Shown here: piece by piece, positions 9,209-17,497 of the stretch | Position numbering within the stretch: the first letter of the stretch is position 1 | How the letters are laid out: every line of letters starts with the position of its first letter | Translations under genes and position numbers: made by a program | Notes under the pieces: generated by a model | Told to the model about the DNA's origin: nothing | What the model saw: the letters and a program-made list of their open reading frames with translations, nothing else | The model's database searches: none | NCBI RefSeq assembly: GCF_000380085.1 | Contig: NZ_KB904540.1 | Span: forward strand, 157 to 64,156 | Direction of reading: 5' to 3' | DNA length: 64,000 nucleotides | Origin: Streptococcus merionis DSM 19192 | GTDB lineage: Bacteria; Bacillota; Bacilli; Lactobacillales; Streptococcaceae

Positions 9209-9889
9209 TTATATTGTTTTTGATTGTTCCTCTTCTTGTTTAACTTGCTGAACATATTTATATATGCTTACTTCAGACATGTGGAAAACTTCTGCTATTC
9301 TTGAAACAGAATCCTTAAAATCAAAAAAGCCTTTTTGGTAGAGGGAACGAACAATCGCAACTTTTTCATCTTTTGTCATACGACTTTTACTAAGATCCTT
9401 ACCTTGTGTTTCCTTAATAATTGTATCTTCTATCAAGCTATCGGCAGACGCATAGAAATTCTCTACTACATTGTCTCCATTGTCCTGTTCTTTAATATTG
9501 AGTTCTTCATTCAGAACACCCAAACTACTTTCAAATAAATGTTTTAAGGTAATCAGCTTGCTCTTGTCCGCATTGATACAAATCATGCCAATCAACTGCC
9601 CTTTATCTTTCACAAAAAAACTAGATGAATATAACTCTTTTCCTGTTATAGTCTTAGTTCGATAATTGACCAAAAAGTCTTTTTCTAGGTACACCTTAGA
9701 TTTATAGACATCCAGTACAAAATCGGTAGCTGGTGCGCCAATTTCACGTCCAGATAAATTATTTTTTATATAAACCACGGAATTGTCTAAACCATTTGTA
9801 AAATCCTGCAAGACTAATTCAGTCTCTTTCCCGAATACAGTTGCCAAAAAATCTAGTAAAGGCAAATACTGTGTCAATCTCGAGTCCAT
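9209..9889 (-). CDS. YheO/DauR-type transcriptional regulator (PAS-like + HTH)
   Basis: 226 residues. Residues 1-120 (YLPLLDFLATVFGKETELVL, later GREIGAPATDFVLD and a KGQLIGMICINAD strand) fit the YheO-like PAS domain. Residues about 160-215 (MTKDEKVAIVRSLYQKGFFD, then VSRIAEVFHMSEVSIYKYV) fit the C-terminal helix-turn-helix paired with it in the DauR group, which in Pseudomonas regulates D-amino acid use. ATG follows GAGAGGAAAACG. It lies downstream of the amidotransferase-permease-RidA-lyase-dipeptidase operon but has its own promoter region, which shares a 32-base block (26 identities) with the operon promoter. I infer that it controls both itself and the operon. The ligand is unknown, plausibly an amino acid or peptide. 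Confidence 0.8.
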   Translation of the reverse strand: MDSRLTQYLPLLDFLATVFGKETELVLQDFTNGLDNSVVYIKNNLSGREIGAPATDFVLDVYKSKVYLEKDFLVNYRTKTITGKELYSSSFFVKDKGQLIGMICINADKSKLITLKHLFESSLGVLNEELNIKEQDNGDNVVENFYASADSLIEDTIIKETQGKDLSKSRMTKDEKVAIVRSLYQKGFFDFKDSVSRIAEVFHMSEVSIYKYVQQVKQEEEQSKTI

Positions 9890-9927
9890 CGTTTTCCTCT
9901 CCTCATTGAAAGATAGTTTCTATGAGT

Positions 9928-9959
9928 TGTTTTTATAATATTCTATAACACCATTCTAC
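9928..9959 (-). promoter_or_regulatory. Promoter/operator block of the regulator, shared with the operon at 15391
   Basis: Read on the plus strand, this 32-base block starts TTGTTTTTATAA and contains ACACCATT. It matches 26 of 32 positions of 15391-15422 without gaps and lies 39 bases before the regulator ATG. On the minus strand it includes TATAGA/TATTAT, so it covers the -10 region. Confidence 0.55.
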
Positions 9960-10104
9960 CACATTCCATACAAATAACAACTTTTTAAATCTCAAATTCC
10001 CGAACCTTTTAAAGTAACATTAAGAAATCAACTACGGTTTTCTCACAATAAATTGGTTACTAATTCGATGAAAAATATTTTATTTGTTAAAAACATTCGT
10101 TTTT

Positions 10105-11496
10105 TTAGCAAACAAGCTCTGCAATTGACTGAGCATAAATAGATGTTGCCCGTATAATATCTTCTACACGCATATGTTCGTCAACCTGATGCATGGTATC
10201 TTGAGCATCTGGAAACAGTGCTCCAAAGGCAACTCCTTTCTCTAATAAACGAGCATAGGTTGCACCACCAATAACCTGTTCATGTGCAGGAAAACCTGTC
10301 TGTGTGTGATAAATATTCAATAGGGTTTGGACTATAGGCTCTTCAGCTGCTACATAATGAGGGGCCTTACTATTGATGATTTCTATACCTACACCATATG
10401 AAGCCAACTCTTTTTTCAGGAACTTTTGTGTTTTTAGTGATAGTTCTACACCTTTTGGATAACGGATATTAGCACGAATAAAACCACCGCTTAGGGCATT
10501 AAAACTAACCAAACCTACATTGATCATCAAGGTACCCATCTTTTCATCCTGATGAAATAAGCCTAACTTTTCTGCATTATGATCCTCATGTAAAACTGTC
10601 CCCAACAACTCTAGCCAGCCTGGGCTTTCTACCCACGACGCTAAAAAACAAGCTAAAAAGGTAGCTGCATTCTTTCCTTTTTGAGGTGTTGATCCATGAG
10701 CTGAGACCCCTTTGACAATAAAGGTCACTGAGTTTTCCTCTTTTGTCCATAATCCATCCAACTCTTTCTCAGTCAAATAGCTTTCAAATGCGGAAATACA
10801 TGCCTCTGGAACTGGACCGGTTAATGTAGCAACTGCCTGCTCTGGAACCATATTTTCTCGCAGGCCTGCTTCGAAACAAGTCAGTTTTAGCTCTTCTTTT
10901 TCAGTTTGAACGGGAAGATGAAATACAAGAGATGCAACACCCTTTTCACCATTGACAATCGGAAAATAAGCATCTGGTACAAAACCATAAGTTGGCAAAG
11001 TCTCTTTCTGGCAATAGGTGTCTATACATTTCCAGTCACTTTCCTCATCTGTACCAATAATAATTTGAAGATGCTTCTTCGGTACAAACCCCATTTCTTT
11101 CAGCATACGAGTTGCAAAAAAAGTGCAGAATAATGGGCCTTTATCATCTAAAACACCCCTAGCATACAACTTTCCATCTTGATAAGTTGGAGTAAAGGGC
11201 GGACTAGTCCAACCTTCCCCCGTTGGCACGACGTCAACATGCCCCAAAATACCAAACGGCTCTAACCCCGGCTCTCCCCAGTCAATTCGCCCAACAAGAG
11301 AGTCAATCATCTTTGTCTTAAAGCCTGCTTCATCTGCTAGTGATAATATATGCTCTAAAGCCTGTTTAGGTCCAGGTCCAACTGGACAATCACTAGTGGC
11401 CTTATCGTCTTCTCGGACTGAGGGAATCACAAGGAGTGTCTCTAACTCACTTAGCAATTGTTCCTTTCGTTTTGTTACTTCTTCTAACCAATTCAT
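10105..11496 (-). CDS. M20-family (PepV-like) metallodipeptidase
   Basis: 463 residues from the ATG at 11496, which follows AAAAAGGAAACTAT; an in-frame upstream ATG at 11565 lacks such a site. Zinc-binding landmarks of M20 are visible: GHVDVVPTG (about residue 85), ARGVLDDKGP (about 115) and GTDEES (about 150), with PDAYFPIVNGEKG next. The order and wording resemble PepV/Sapep cytosolic dipeptidases. The dimerisation-type insert (VSAHGSTPQKGKNAA) is present. It should hydrolyse dipeptides, releasing amino acids. As the last gene of an operon with an amidotransferase-fold hydrolase, permease, RidA and C-S lyase, it may act on Cys-Gly-type or gamma-Glu-derived dipeptides; that part is inference. 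A 114-base gap separates it from the lyase gene. Confidence 0.85.
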   Translation of the reverse strand: MNWLEEVTKRKEQLLSELETLLVIPSVREDDKATSDCPVGPGPKQALEHILSLADEAGFKTKMIDSLVGRIDWGEPGLEPFGILGHVDVVPTGEGWTSPPFTPTYQDGKLYARGVLDDKGPLFCTFFATRMLKEMGFVPKKHLQIIIGTDEESDWKCIDTYCQKETLPTYGFVPDAYFPIVNGEKGVASLVFHLPVQTEKEELKLTCFEAGLRENMVPEQAVATLTGPVPEACISAFESYLTEKELDGLWTKEENSVTFIVKGVSAHGSTPQKGKNAATFLACFLASWVESPGWLELLGTVLHEDHNAEKLGLFHQDEKMGTLMINVGLVSFNALSGGFIRANIRYPKGVELSLKTQKFLKKELASYGVGIEIINSKAPHYVAAEEPIVQTLLNIYHTQTGFPAHEQVIGGATYARLLEKGVAFGALFPDAQDTMHQVDEHMRVEDIIRATSIYAQSIAELVC

Positions 11497-11610
11497 ATAG
11501 TTTCCTTTTTCTAATCCTTTGTTTTTTCTAGCGAAAAACAGCATGTGCCTTGACGTTTCCATCACACATACTGCTTTTCAGCGTAAAATAATAAGGAGGT
11601 CGTAATAGAT

Positions 11611-12750
11611 TTAATTACCTAATGCCTGTTCGAAATCATCAATAAGGTCTTCAATATTTTCAATCCCACAAGATAGACGTAGAAGTCCATCAACCACGCC
11701 TTGCTCAGCTCTTTCTTCTGGGCTGAGACAAGCATGAGACATAGTTGCAGGATGAGATAAGATAGACTCTACACCACCCAGACTGACCGCAAGAATCGGG
11801 ATTCGAACCTTACTAGTGAAATCAAGTAACTCTTCTTTCGTAGCCAATTCGAAGGAGAGAACAGCTCCTCCATTTTTAGCCTGCGACTGATGAATCGCAT
11901 GATTTGGGTGACTCTTTAATCCTGGATAATAGACCTTCTTAATTTTGGGATGAGCCTGTAGGTATTCTGCCATAGCTTGGGCATTAGAGACTGCATGAGC
12001 CATCCGAATCCCCATTGTTTTCATGCCACGCATGATTAGCCAGGCATCTTCCACCCCAAGAATTCCACCAAAGTTTTTCTGAAAAAGCTTAAGCTCGTTG
12101 TAGTAAAACTCATTATTTGTCGCAACAAGACCCGCTACCACATCACTGTGCCCATTGATGAATTTGGTGACGCTTTCCACCACAATATCAACACCTAACT
12201 CCAGCGGTTCCTGCGCTAGCGTTGTCATAAATGTATTATCGGCAACAGTAATCAGGTTATGCTCTTTTGCAATTGCAACGAGTCCTCTAATGTCGGTTAC
12301 TTTTAACAACGGGTTGGATGGGGTTTCTAAATAAATCATCTTCGTATTAGAGCGAATGGCATTACGAACTTCATTCAAATCTGCCATATCAACAAAGGAC
12401 ACATCAATTTGATATCTGTACAAGATTTTTGTGACAAATTGACAGGTTCCCCCATAGACTTCCCTCGGCACAATCAAATGGTCTTTTGTCTTTAAAAGCA
12501 TAATCACATTGGAAATCGCTGCCATGCCAGATGAAAAGCTGATGGCATACTTGGCATTTTCCAGAGTTCTAAAACCATCTTCTAGCGCGTCAATCGTAGG
12601 ATTTGAAAAGCGAGTATAAAGATACTGTTGAGAATCGCTATAGAGTTGCTTGTTGTGAAAAGTTGAGGTTTGGTAAATAGGGATAGATGCAGCTCCCGTG
12701 TGTTCATCTAACACCTGGTACCCATGTAATAATTTGGTGTTCTCTTTCAC
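11611..12750 (-). CDS. PLP-dependent Cys/Met metabolism enzyme (cystathionine lyase / C-S lyase type)
   Basis: 379 residues, full length for the Cys/Met-metabolism PLP family. Visible landmarks: YLYTRFSNPT near residue 43 (phosphate-side Tyr and Arg), SSGMAAI near 75, YLETPSNPLL near 142, ADNTF near 173, and ESVTKFINGHSDV near 197, whose Lys should carry PLP. C-terminal SLGGVESILSHPA and LRLSCGIEN are typical. The start is a GTG in TAGTG, overlapping the RidA stop by one base, with GGAGG just upstream, so translation is probably coupled. Beta- or gamma-elimination by such enzymes yields 2-aminoacrylate or 2-aminocrotonate, which RidA hydrolyses, so the gene order makes biochemical sense. Lyase, synthase and methionine gamma-lyase cannot be separated from sequence alone. 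Confidence 0.85.
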   Translation of the reverse strand: MKENTKLLHGYQVLDEHTGAASIPIYQTSTFHNKQLYSDSQQYLYTRFSNPTIDALEDGFRTLENAKYAISFSSGMAAISNVIMLLKTKDHLIVPREVYGGTCQFVTKILYRYQIDVSFVDMADLNEVRNAIRSNTKMIYLETPSNPLLKVTDIRGLVAIAKEHNLITVADNTFMTTLAQEPLELGVDIVVESVTKFINGHSDVVAGLVATNNEFYYNELKLFQKNFGGILGVEDAWLIMRGMKTMGIRMAHAVSNAQAMAEYLQAHPKIKKVYYPGLKSHPNHAIHQSQAKNGGAVLSFELATKEELLDFTSKVRIPILAVSLGGVESILSHPATMSHACLSPEERAEQGVVDGLLRLSCGIENIEDLIDDFEQALGN

Positions 12751-13130
12751 TATTTAACCTCCGCAACAGCCTCAATTTCTACTAAAGCACCCATCGGTAG
12801 AGAACCGACTGCAAAAGCAGTGCGAGCTGGATAATCTTCCTCAAAAAACGCCTGATAGACTTTATCAAAAGCTGCAAAGTCTTCAATATTTTTTAGATAA
12901 ACAGTCGTTTTGACAATACAACTCATAGAAGCACCATTGTCTTCTAAAATCGCTTTAATATTGTTCAAAGACTGTCCTACTTGCCATTCGATGTCTGCAT
13001 GATCAATCTGACCAGTTTCAACATTAATCGGTAATTGACCCGATGTAAAAATCAAATTCCCTGTCCTACTTGCCGAAGAATAACTCCCAACCGCTGGTGG
13101 AATACGTTCACTTGTTAGACGTGTTACCAT
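12750..13130 (-). CDS. ridA: RidA-family enamine/imine deaminase
   Basis: 126 residues, the usual length for RidA (YjgF/YER057c/UK114). GSYSSASRTGNLIFTSGQLP near the N-terminus, the AILEDNGASM region, and PARTAFAVGSLPMGALVEIE at the C-terminus, including the conserved Arg, match the family. RidA proteins hydrolyse reactive 2-aminoacrylate and related enamines made by PLP enzymes. It is placed directly before such an enzyme, with a one-base stop/start overlap, so it probably protects the cell from that product. The ATG follows AAAAGGAGTTAAC. It may be a second, operon-specific paralogue; only this copy is in the window. Confidence 0.9.
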   Translation of the reverse strand: MVTRLTSERIPPAVGSYSSASRTGNLIFTSGQLPINVETGQIDHADIEWQVGQSLNNIKAILEDNGASMSCIVKTTVYLKNIEDFAAFDKVYQAFFEEDYPARTAFAVGSLPMGALVEIEAVAEVK

Positions 13131-13165
13131 ATCATGTTAACTCCTTTTAAATTTATTAATTAATT

Positions 13166-14566
13166 TTAATTTGCTTCAAGTTTGAAAGATTTTATACGAT
13201 GTGCTTGCCAGAGCATCAAACCAAGTGGTAAAACAATATATCCAATTACCATGGCAATAATAGCAAATATGTTTGCGACAACAGTGCCATCTTCCGTAGT
13301 GATTGTGAATTGTGCTGACCAGCTAAATTTGTAAAGTAACAAGACAGTGAAAACAAGTGCCAGAGCTGGAGTTACAACATCTACAATAAAGCTCTTCTTA
13401 GCAGTAGACACTATATCTTCTTTTTGATATCCAAAGTAGAAGATCATTACTGCTGCCGGTACAATGATAAATTGAATAAAGCGGGAAATAGAACTGAGCA
13501 CTATAATGTTTCCCATATCATAGCGGAAAGCCATTGGTAACAAAATAGCAATACCAATCGTGACGAAGAATGCACGAATTGGGAAACCTGTTTCCGTTCG
13601 TTGCGAGAAGTAATCTGGAATTTGTTTTTGTAAAGCCATTGCTTCCAAAATGCGTGGCGTATGAAAGGATGCTGCTACATTGATACCAAACATGGATACC
13701 AAAGCTCCGCCTAAGATAATCGCACGAATAATTGGGTTTTCAAAAACAGATGCAAGCGCAACAACTTCAGTTGTAGAAACGATAGCCGCAGGATTAATCA
13801 TCATAGCCACACCGACAATCCCAATATAAACTGCTGCGACAATACCAATTGCTAAAGGAATAGCACGTGGAAGATTCTTTTCTGGCTCTTCCATATCTTG
13901 GGCACCACTTGCAACGCTTTCAAATCCTGTAAAAGCATAGAAAGCTGCAATAATCGCCATGACATAAGCTGGCATATCCATTTGAGAACCCAAAGCTTTA
14001 CCAGTTGAGTCTGTCAGCGTTTTGATGGTTGAAAATTCATTGACACCTGTAAAGACAACTAAACCGATACCAACTAAAATAGTTGTGACCAAAGCACCTA
14101 CTTTACAAATCGTAGACACATTATTGATAATGGTAAACAGGCGAGTTCCTAAGAGATTAATACCTAACAATACTGCCATCAAGATAACAAAACCAACTGT
14201 AACTAGCATTAAATTACCACTATCCATTTTGAAAATGCTCAGTACAGTTTTAACAACTGCTGTTCCCATCACACCCCATGCAATACTAGCTGCAATATAG
14301 CGGGTAATCCCAACATAAAATCCAATTTTTTCCCCAAAAGCAGCTTTTGCATAAGCATAAGAAGCCCCACCCTTGTCAACATACTTAGCGGCTGCAGCAA
14401 ACGTGACAGCTAAAATGGAAGCAAAAATTGCTGCTAAAAAATAAATTAATAACGCCTTATCTCCACTGCTAGCAACAACACCTCCCGGGGATAAAAAAAT
14501 CCCTGTTCCAATAATTGAGTTAATTGTCAATAAAACAATAGAATAAAATCCCAATTTTTTCTTCAT
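13166..14566 (-). CDS. APC-superfamily amino acid permease
   Basis: 466 residues with about 12 hydrophobic segments. The N-terminal SIIGTGIFLSPGGVVASSG is the conserved helix 1 of APC transporters (unwound GTGIF). AFYAFTGFESVASGAQDMEE PEKNLPRAIP, read across its break, matches the family signature after helix 6. It most resembles Lat/Gad-type permeases in layout. ATG follows CGAAGGAGTGAACC. Second gene of the operon, 18 bases after the amidotransferase gene. It should import an amino acid or gamma-glutamyl compound for the enzymes encoded around it; the substrate is inferred only from context. Confidence 0.85.
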   Translation of the reverse strand: MKKKLGFYSIVLLTINSIIGTGIFLSPGGVVASSGDKALLIYFLAAIFASILAVTFAAAAKYVDKGGASYAYAKAAFGEKIGFYVGITRYIAASIAWGVMGTAVVKTVLSIFKMDSGNLMLVTVGFVILMAVLLGINLLGTRLFTIINNVSTICKVGALVTTILVGIGLVVFTGVNEFSTIKTLTDSTGKALGSQMDMPAYVMAIIAAFYAFTGFESVASGAQDMEEPEKNLPRAIPLAIGIVAAVYIGIVGVAMMINPAAIVSTTEVVALASVFENPIIRAIILGGALVSMFGINVAASFHTPRILEAMALQKQIPDYFSQRTETGFPIRAFFVTIGIAILLPMAFRYDMGNIIVLSSISRFIQFIIVPAAVMIFYFGYQKEDIVSTAKKSFIVDVVTPALALVFTVLLLYKFSWSAQFTITTEDGTVVANIFAIIAMVIGYIVLPLGLMLWQAHRIKSFKLEAN

Positions 14567-14584
14567 GGTTCACTCCTTCGTATC

Positions 14585-15361
14585 CTATACAACTGCTTTA
14601 ACATCATTGATTTCAGCAACGGTATCACCCCTTGCTTCATTAATCAGAGCTTTAAACAACCTATTCATTTCTTTCCTGCTAAGGTAGAGCATCTCAGGGT
14701 GCCACTGCACTCCCACTAAGAAACGATAATTGACATGTTCAATCGCTTCAATTGCTGTATCGGCTGCACGCGCTACCACACGGAATTCCTCTGGTACATG
14801 ACGCATGACTTGATGATGGAAAGAGTTGACCATCATTTTTTCCTCACCAAAAATCTGGTACAAGAGTGAATCTCTCTCGATGCGGATGGAATGTGTTGGT
14901 AAATCTGGATAATGTTCCTGCCAATGTTTCAAAAATGGTTGATCAGCATAACTCAAATCCTGCCACAAGGTTCCCCCATGATAAACATTGATAATCTGCG
15001 CTCCACGACAAATTCCAAGAATAGGAATATTTTTCTCCTTAGCTTTTCTCAGTAAGGCAAAATCAAACTGGTCACGCGCTGGGAAAGTATCGCCTAATTT
15101 CGGACTTGGTTCTTCTCCATAGTTAAACGGACAAACATCATGTCCACCTGATAAAATCAAGGCATCGATACTATTGATATAACCATCTAATACCCTCTCT
15201 TCATCTGTGACGGGCAAAATCATTGGAATACCTCCGTTTTTGCTGACAGACAAAACATAGTCCTCATTTACGTAGCTGCGGTGATATCCTGGAAACATCC
15301 CGCCTTGGTCAATGATGATACTAGCCGAAATCCCAATTATCGGAACTTTAATGTGTGCCAT
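14585..15361 (-). CDS. Class I glutamine-amidotransferase-fold hydrolase (PuuD / gamma-Glu-GABA hydrolase type)
   Basis: 258 residues from the ATG at 15361, preceded by AAAAGGAGTCTTGAG; an in-frame start at 15418 would overlap the promoter and is rejected. The peptidase C26 triad is visible: nucleophile Cys in ILGICRGAQIINVYHGGTL, and His and Glu in VGVQWHPEML. LSGGHDVCPFNYGEEP near residue 75 is typical of the PuuD branch. Such enzymes cleave gamma-glutamyl bonds, for example in gamma-Glu-GABA. It is the first gene of the operon and lies under a TTGCAA/TATTAT promoter. With permease, C-S lyase, RidA and dipeptidase behind it, an attractive reading is removal of the gamma-Glu group from an imported sulfur compound; this is inference. 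Confidence 0.85.
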   Translation of the reverse strand: MAHIKVPIIGISASIIIDQGGMFPGYHRSYVNEDYVLSVSKNGGIPMILPVTDEERVLDGYINSIDALILSGGHDVCPFNYGEEPSPKLGDTFPARDQFDFALLRKAKEKNIPILGICRGAQIINVYHGGTLWQDLSYADQPFLKHWQEHYPDLPTHSIRIERDSLLYQIFGEEKMMVNSFHHQVMRHVPEEFRVVARAADTAIEAIEHVNYRFLVGVQWHPEMLYLSRKEMNRLFKALINEARGDTVAEINDVKAVV

Positions 15362-15390
15362 CTCAAGACTCCTTTTATAATATTTTTTAA

Positions 15391-15470
15391 TTGTTTTTAT
15401 AAAATTATAATACACCATTTTGTATCCGTTTGCAACATTTTTTTATAAAAAAATATAACTTTTTATAAAA
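15391..15470 (-). promoter_or_regulatory. Promoter and operator region of the hydrolase-permease-RidA-lyase operon
   Basis: The -35 TTGCAA (15430-15435) and -10 TATTAT (15407-15412) are 17 bases apart. Perfect TTTTATAAAA palindromes occur at 15395-15404, 15441-15450 and 15461-15470; the last two are exactly 20 bases apart. The block 15391-15422 matches the regulator's own promoter at 9928-9959. Confidence 0.65.
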
Positions 15471-15790
15471 CGAGCCTCTTTTTTAGATATTCGACAGAAA
15501 AAGCATAATATATAACTTATGTAGCAGGAAATTCTCTATACAACTTACTAAGAATTTTTGTAAGCACACAAAAACTCCAAGATGGTCTACGATAAAAAAC
15601 CCAAAAACTCAGTCTAAGGATAGCTATGGAATCCTTTCATACAATCACTAATCTTACCAGATGCTAAACTAGAGCCTACTAACCCCATCATAAAATAGAA
15701 TTTAGCGAAACTCTTCTGCTTTCATCAGTTTGAAGACTAAACACACGCATTTTGAGACCTAGTTTAAAGCAATAATCTCTCCAACATAAA

Positions 15791-15825
15791 ACCTCAGAAG
15801 CTCTTATTAATTGAACTTCTGAGGT
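15791..15825. terminator. Bidirectional hairpin
   Basis: ACCTCAGAAG (15791-15800) pairs perfectly with CTTCTGAGGT (15816-15825). ATTTTA follows on the plus strand and TTTTA on the minus strand. No gene is adjacent; the gap 15362-16189 otherwise holds the operon promoter and one more terminator. Confidence 0.55.
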
Positions 15826-15942
15826 ATTTTACACTTGATTAATCAAAAGAAGATAACTTCGTTTCAAAAAGAGATACTAAATAATCCTTTGTCTTTTAAA
15901 AGAAAAGTGTCTTAACTGTAAGTCATTTTATAAAGGCTACAC

Positions 15943-15976
15943 AAAAAAACAACGGACAATTATACCGTTGCTTTTT
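15943..15976. terminator. Terminator after the matrixin/membrane-protein pair
   Basis: CAACGG (15950-15955) pairs with CCGTTG (15965-15970). The minus-strand side runs into seven T, the plus-strand side into CTTTTT. It ends the transcript that reads 17284 to 16190. Confidence 0.7.
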
Positions 15977-16189
15977 CAAACTTGAAAGACTATTATTCCA
16001 TGATTTATAAGCATTCCACTTTAAAATGGTTTATCAAATATTCTGTTCCGAAAATCTCTATGGAAATAGCACAATATACTTATTTAAACGTGCAAATAAT
16101 CACAACGTTAGCTTTCTATCATCTATCCGCTACTACAATTGAAAAGGGGGGCAAAGTAAACACAGAACCTGTACCCTCCGATTAAAGCT

Positions 16190-16546
16190 CTAGGCTAGCC
16201 AGGCTTGATTTTGCCAGATGAACCAAAGAGCAAAAGCCAGAAGAGCTAGGAGAAATAGGGTGCGTAGAAGTCTAGATAGCCAACGCCAGACCATGATGAG
16301 GATAAGGCTAGCCACCAGCCAAGCCCAAGATGACGTTTCCATGAAGGCTAGAAATCTCTCAAAACTGTTGTCCGTCAAGCCTTGCAGCCATGTTGGGGCA
16401 TAAAGCTGATAAAGATTATCAAGCCCCGTCTGATGCGACAGTTGTGCCAAGCTCACCCTGATCCAGATAAAAAGACTAGAGTTGAGTAAGAAGATAAGGA
16501 CCTGTTGAGGATAGGTCAATATAAGAAATTTAATCGTTTTTAACAA
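16190..16546 (-). CDS. Small membrane protein, unknown function
   Basis: 118 residues, TTG start after AAAGGAGCTTTC. Hydrophobic segments at about 9-31, 72-88 and 92-113 suggest two to three membrane spans; the mid part (LSHQTGLDNLYQLYAPTWLQ) is likely outside. Trp- and Leu-rich, with no recognised motif. It follows the matrixin-like protease gene by 33 bases in the same direction and shares its terminator, so the two are probably made together. A role as partner, anchor or immunity factor for the protease is possible but nothing in the sequence proves it. Confidence 0.65.
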   Translation of the reverse strand: MLKTIKFLILTYPQQVLIFLLNSSLFIWIRVSLAQLSHQTGLDNLYQLYAPTWLQGLTDNSFERFLAFMETSSWAWLVASLILIMVWRWLSRLLRTLFLLALLAFALWFIWQNQAWLA

Positions 16547-16579
16547 GAAAGCTCCTTTGAATAGTTTCCAAAGCTGGTG

Positions 16580-17284
16580 TTACTGACTGTAGAGTGCCTG
16601 AACGGCTGTAATATCAGTTGGTTGAATGCCATGATAAGAACCCGCTGATGCCATAACAGAGGTTTCCGTATCTTGATGCCCAAGCCCAATGGCATGGCCT
16701 AGCTCATGCTCTGCTGTGTGCAAAATCCGCTCACTACTGTAACCATAGGCCTGATTTAACAGATAATAGCTATTTAGCTTAACGGTGACATTGACCATAC
16801 GATGGGTAAGTGGGTTTACAGTAGACTCCGCCACACCCGCAGCTGGCGTGTCAGGGGCAGCGTAATCCGTCGCAATAATGTCTGCTTCCTCTGCTGTCGA
16901 AACTTGTACAAAAGTAAAAACACCTGTTGAAGTCCAATTGGCAATGGCTTGCTCATAAGCAGTGACAAAGGTCGGGTCTGAAGACGCGATGTAGACCGTC
17001 GCTTGATTGGTCTCCCAACGGGCGCCCTCTGTCGTGTAGACAACATCTGTGGATAGTTTGGACAATTCCTGACCAAAGGGTTCTGCTTTAAAGCGCTCAA
17101 CTAAGCGAGTCAGGCCATGATTGACCTGCTGAGTTACTTCTGACTGGGCAAAGGCCTCTGTGTTTAAAACATAAACCACTGTGAGTAGGCTCAGAAAAGC
17201 CACTAGAACAGCGGTTGCTAGCTTGAAAGCAAAGCGAATCATTGCCCACAAGAGCCGAAAAGGCAATAGTAAAATCCGTCTCAT
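16580..17284 (-). CDS. Matrixin-like secreted/membrane zinc metalloprotease
   Basis: 234 residues from the ATG at 17284, seven bases after AGGAGG. An N-terminal hydrophobic anchor (about 10-40) is followed by a soluble domain. Near residue 195 HTAEHELGHAIGLGHQDTET carries the metzincin zinc motif HExxHxxGxxH, and SVMASAGSYHGIQPTDITAV supplies the Met-turn and the end of the matrixin domain. RWETNQATVYI fits the start of the catalytic domain. There is no clear Cys-switch pro-peptide. It should be an extracytoplasmic protease with active site outside the membrane. Substrate unknown. It is followed by a small membrane protein. Such bacterial matrixins are known in streptococci but little studied. 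Confidence 0.85.
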   Translation of the reverse strand: MRRILLLPFRLLWAMIRFAFKLATAVLVAFLSLLTVVYVLNTEAFAQSEVTQQVNHGLTRLVERFKAEPFGQELSKLSTDVVYTTEGARWETNQATVYIASSDPTFVTAYEQAIANWTSTGVFTFVQVSTAEEADIIATDYAAPDTPAAGVAESTVNPLTHRMVNVTVKLNSYYLLNQAYGYSSERILHTAEHELGHAIGLGHQDTETSVMASAGSYHGIQPTDITAVQALYSQ

Positions 17285-17497
17285 CACAAAACCTCCTTTC
17301 AACACAGCTTCAAGGGGATTTCTTTAGCTAACTCCGTTTAAAAATCTGTATTCACATGACTCAGGAAATCGTTTTTTGAAAAAACACTGACTCTATTAAA
17401 AAACGAACGATGCATCTCGTCTTAATCAAAGTGTGAGCCATGAATACAGGTTCTAAAGGTCTAGCAAGTCAAAGCTCAAAATCTTTAGCATAACAGA

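Noticed and set aside
15982-16185. 67-residue plus-strand ORF
   Set aside because: It starts right after a bidirectional terminator, has no ribosome site or promoter, and its composition is that of random AT-rich DNA.
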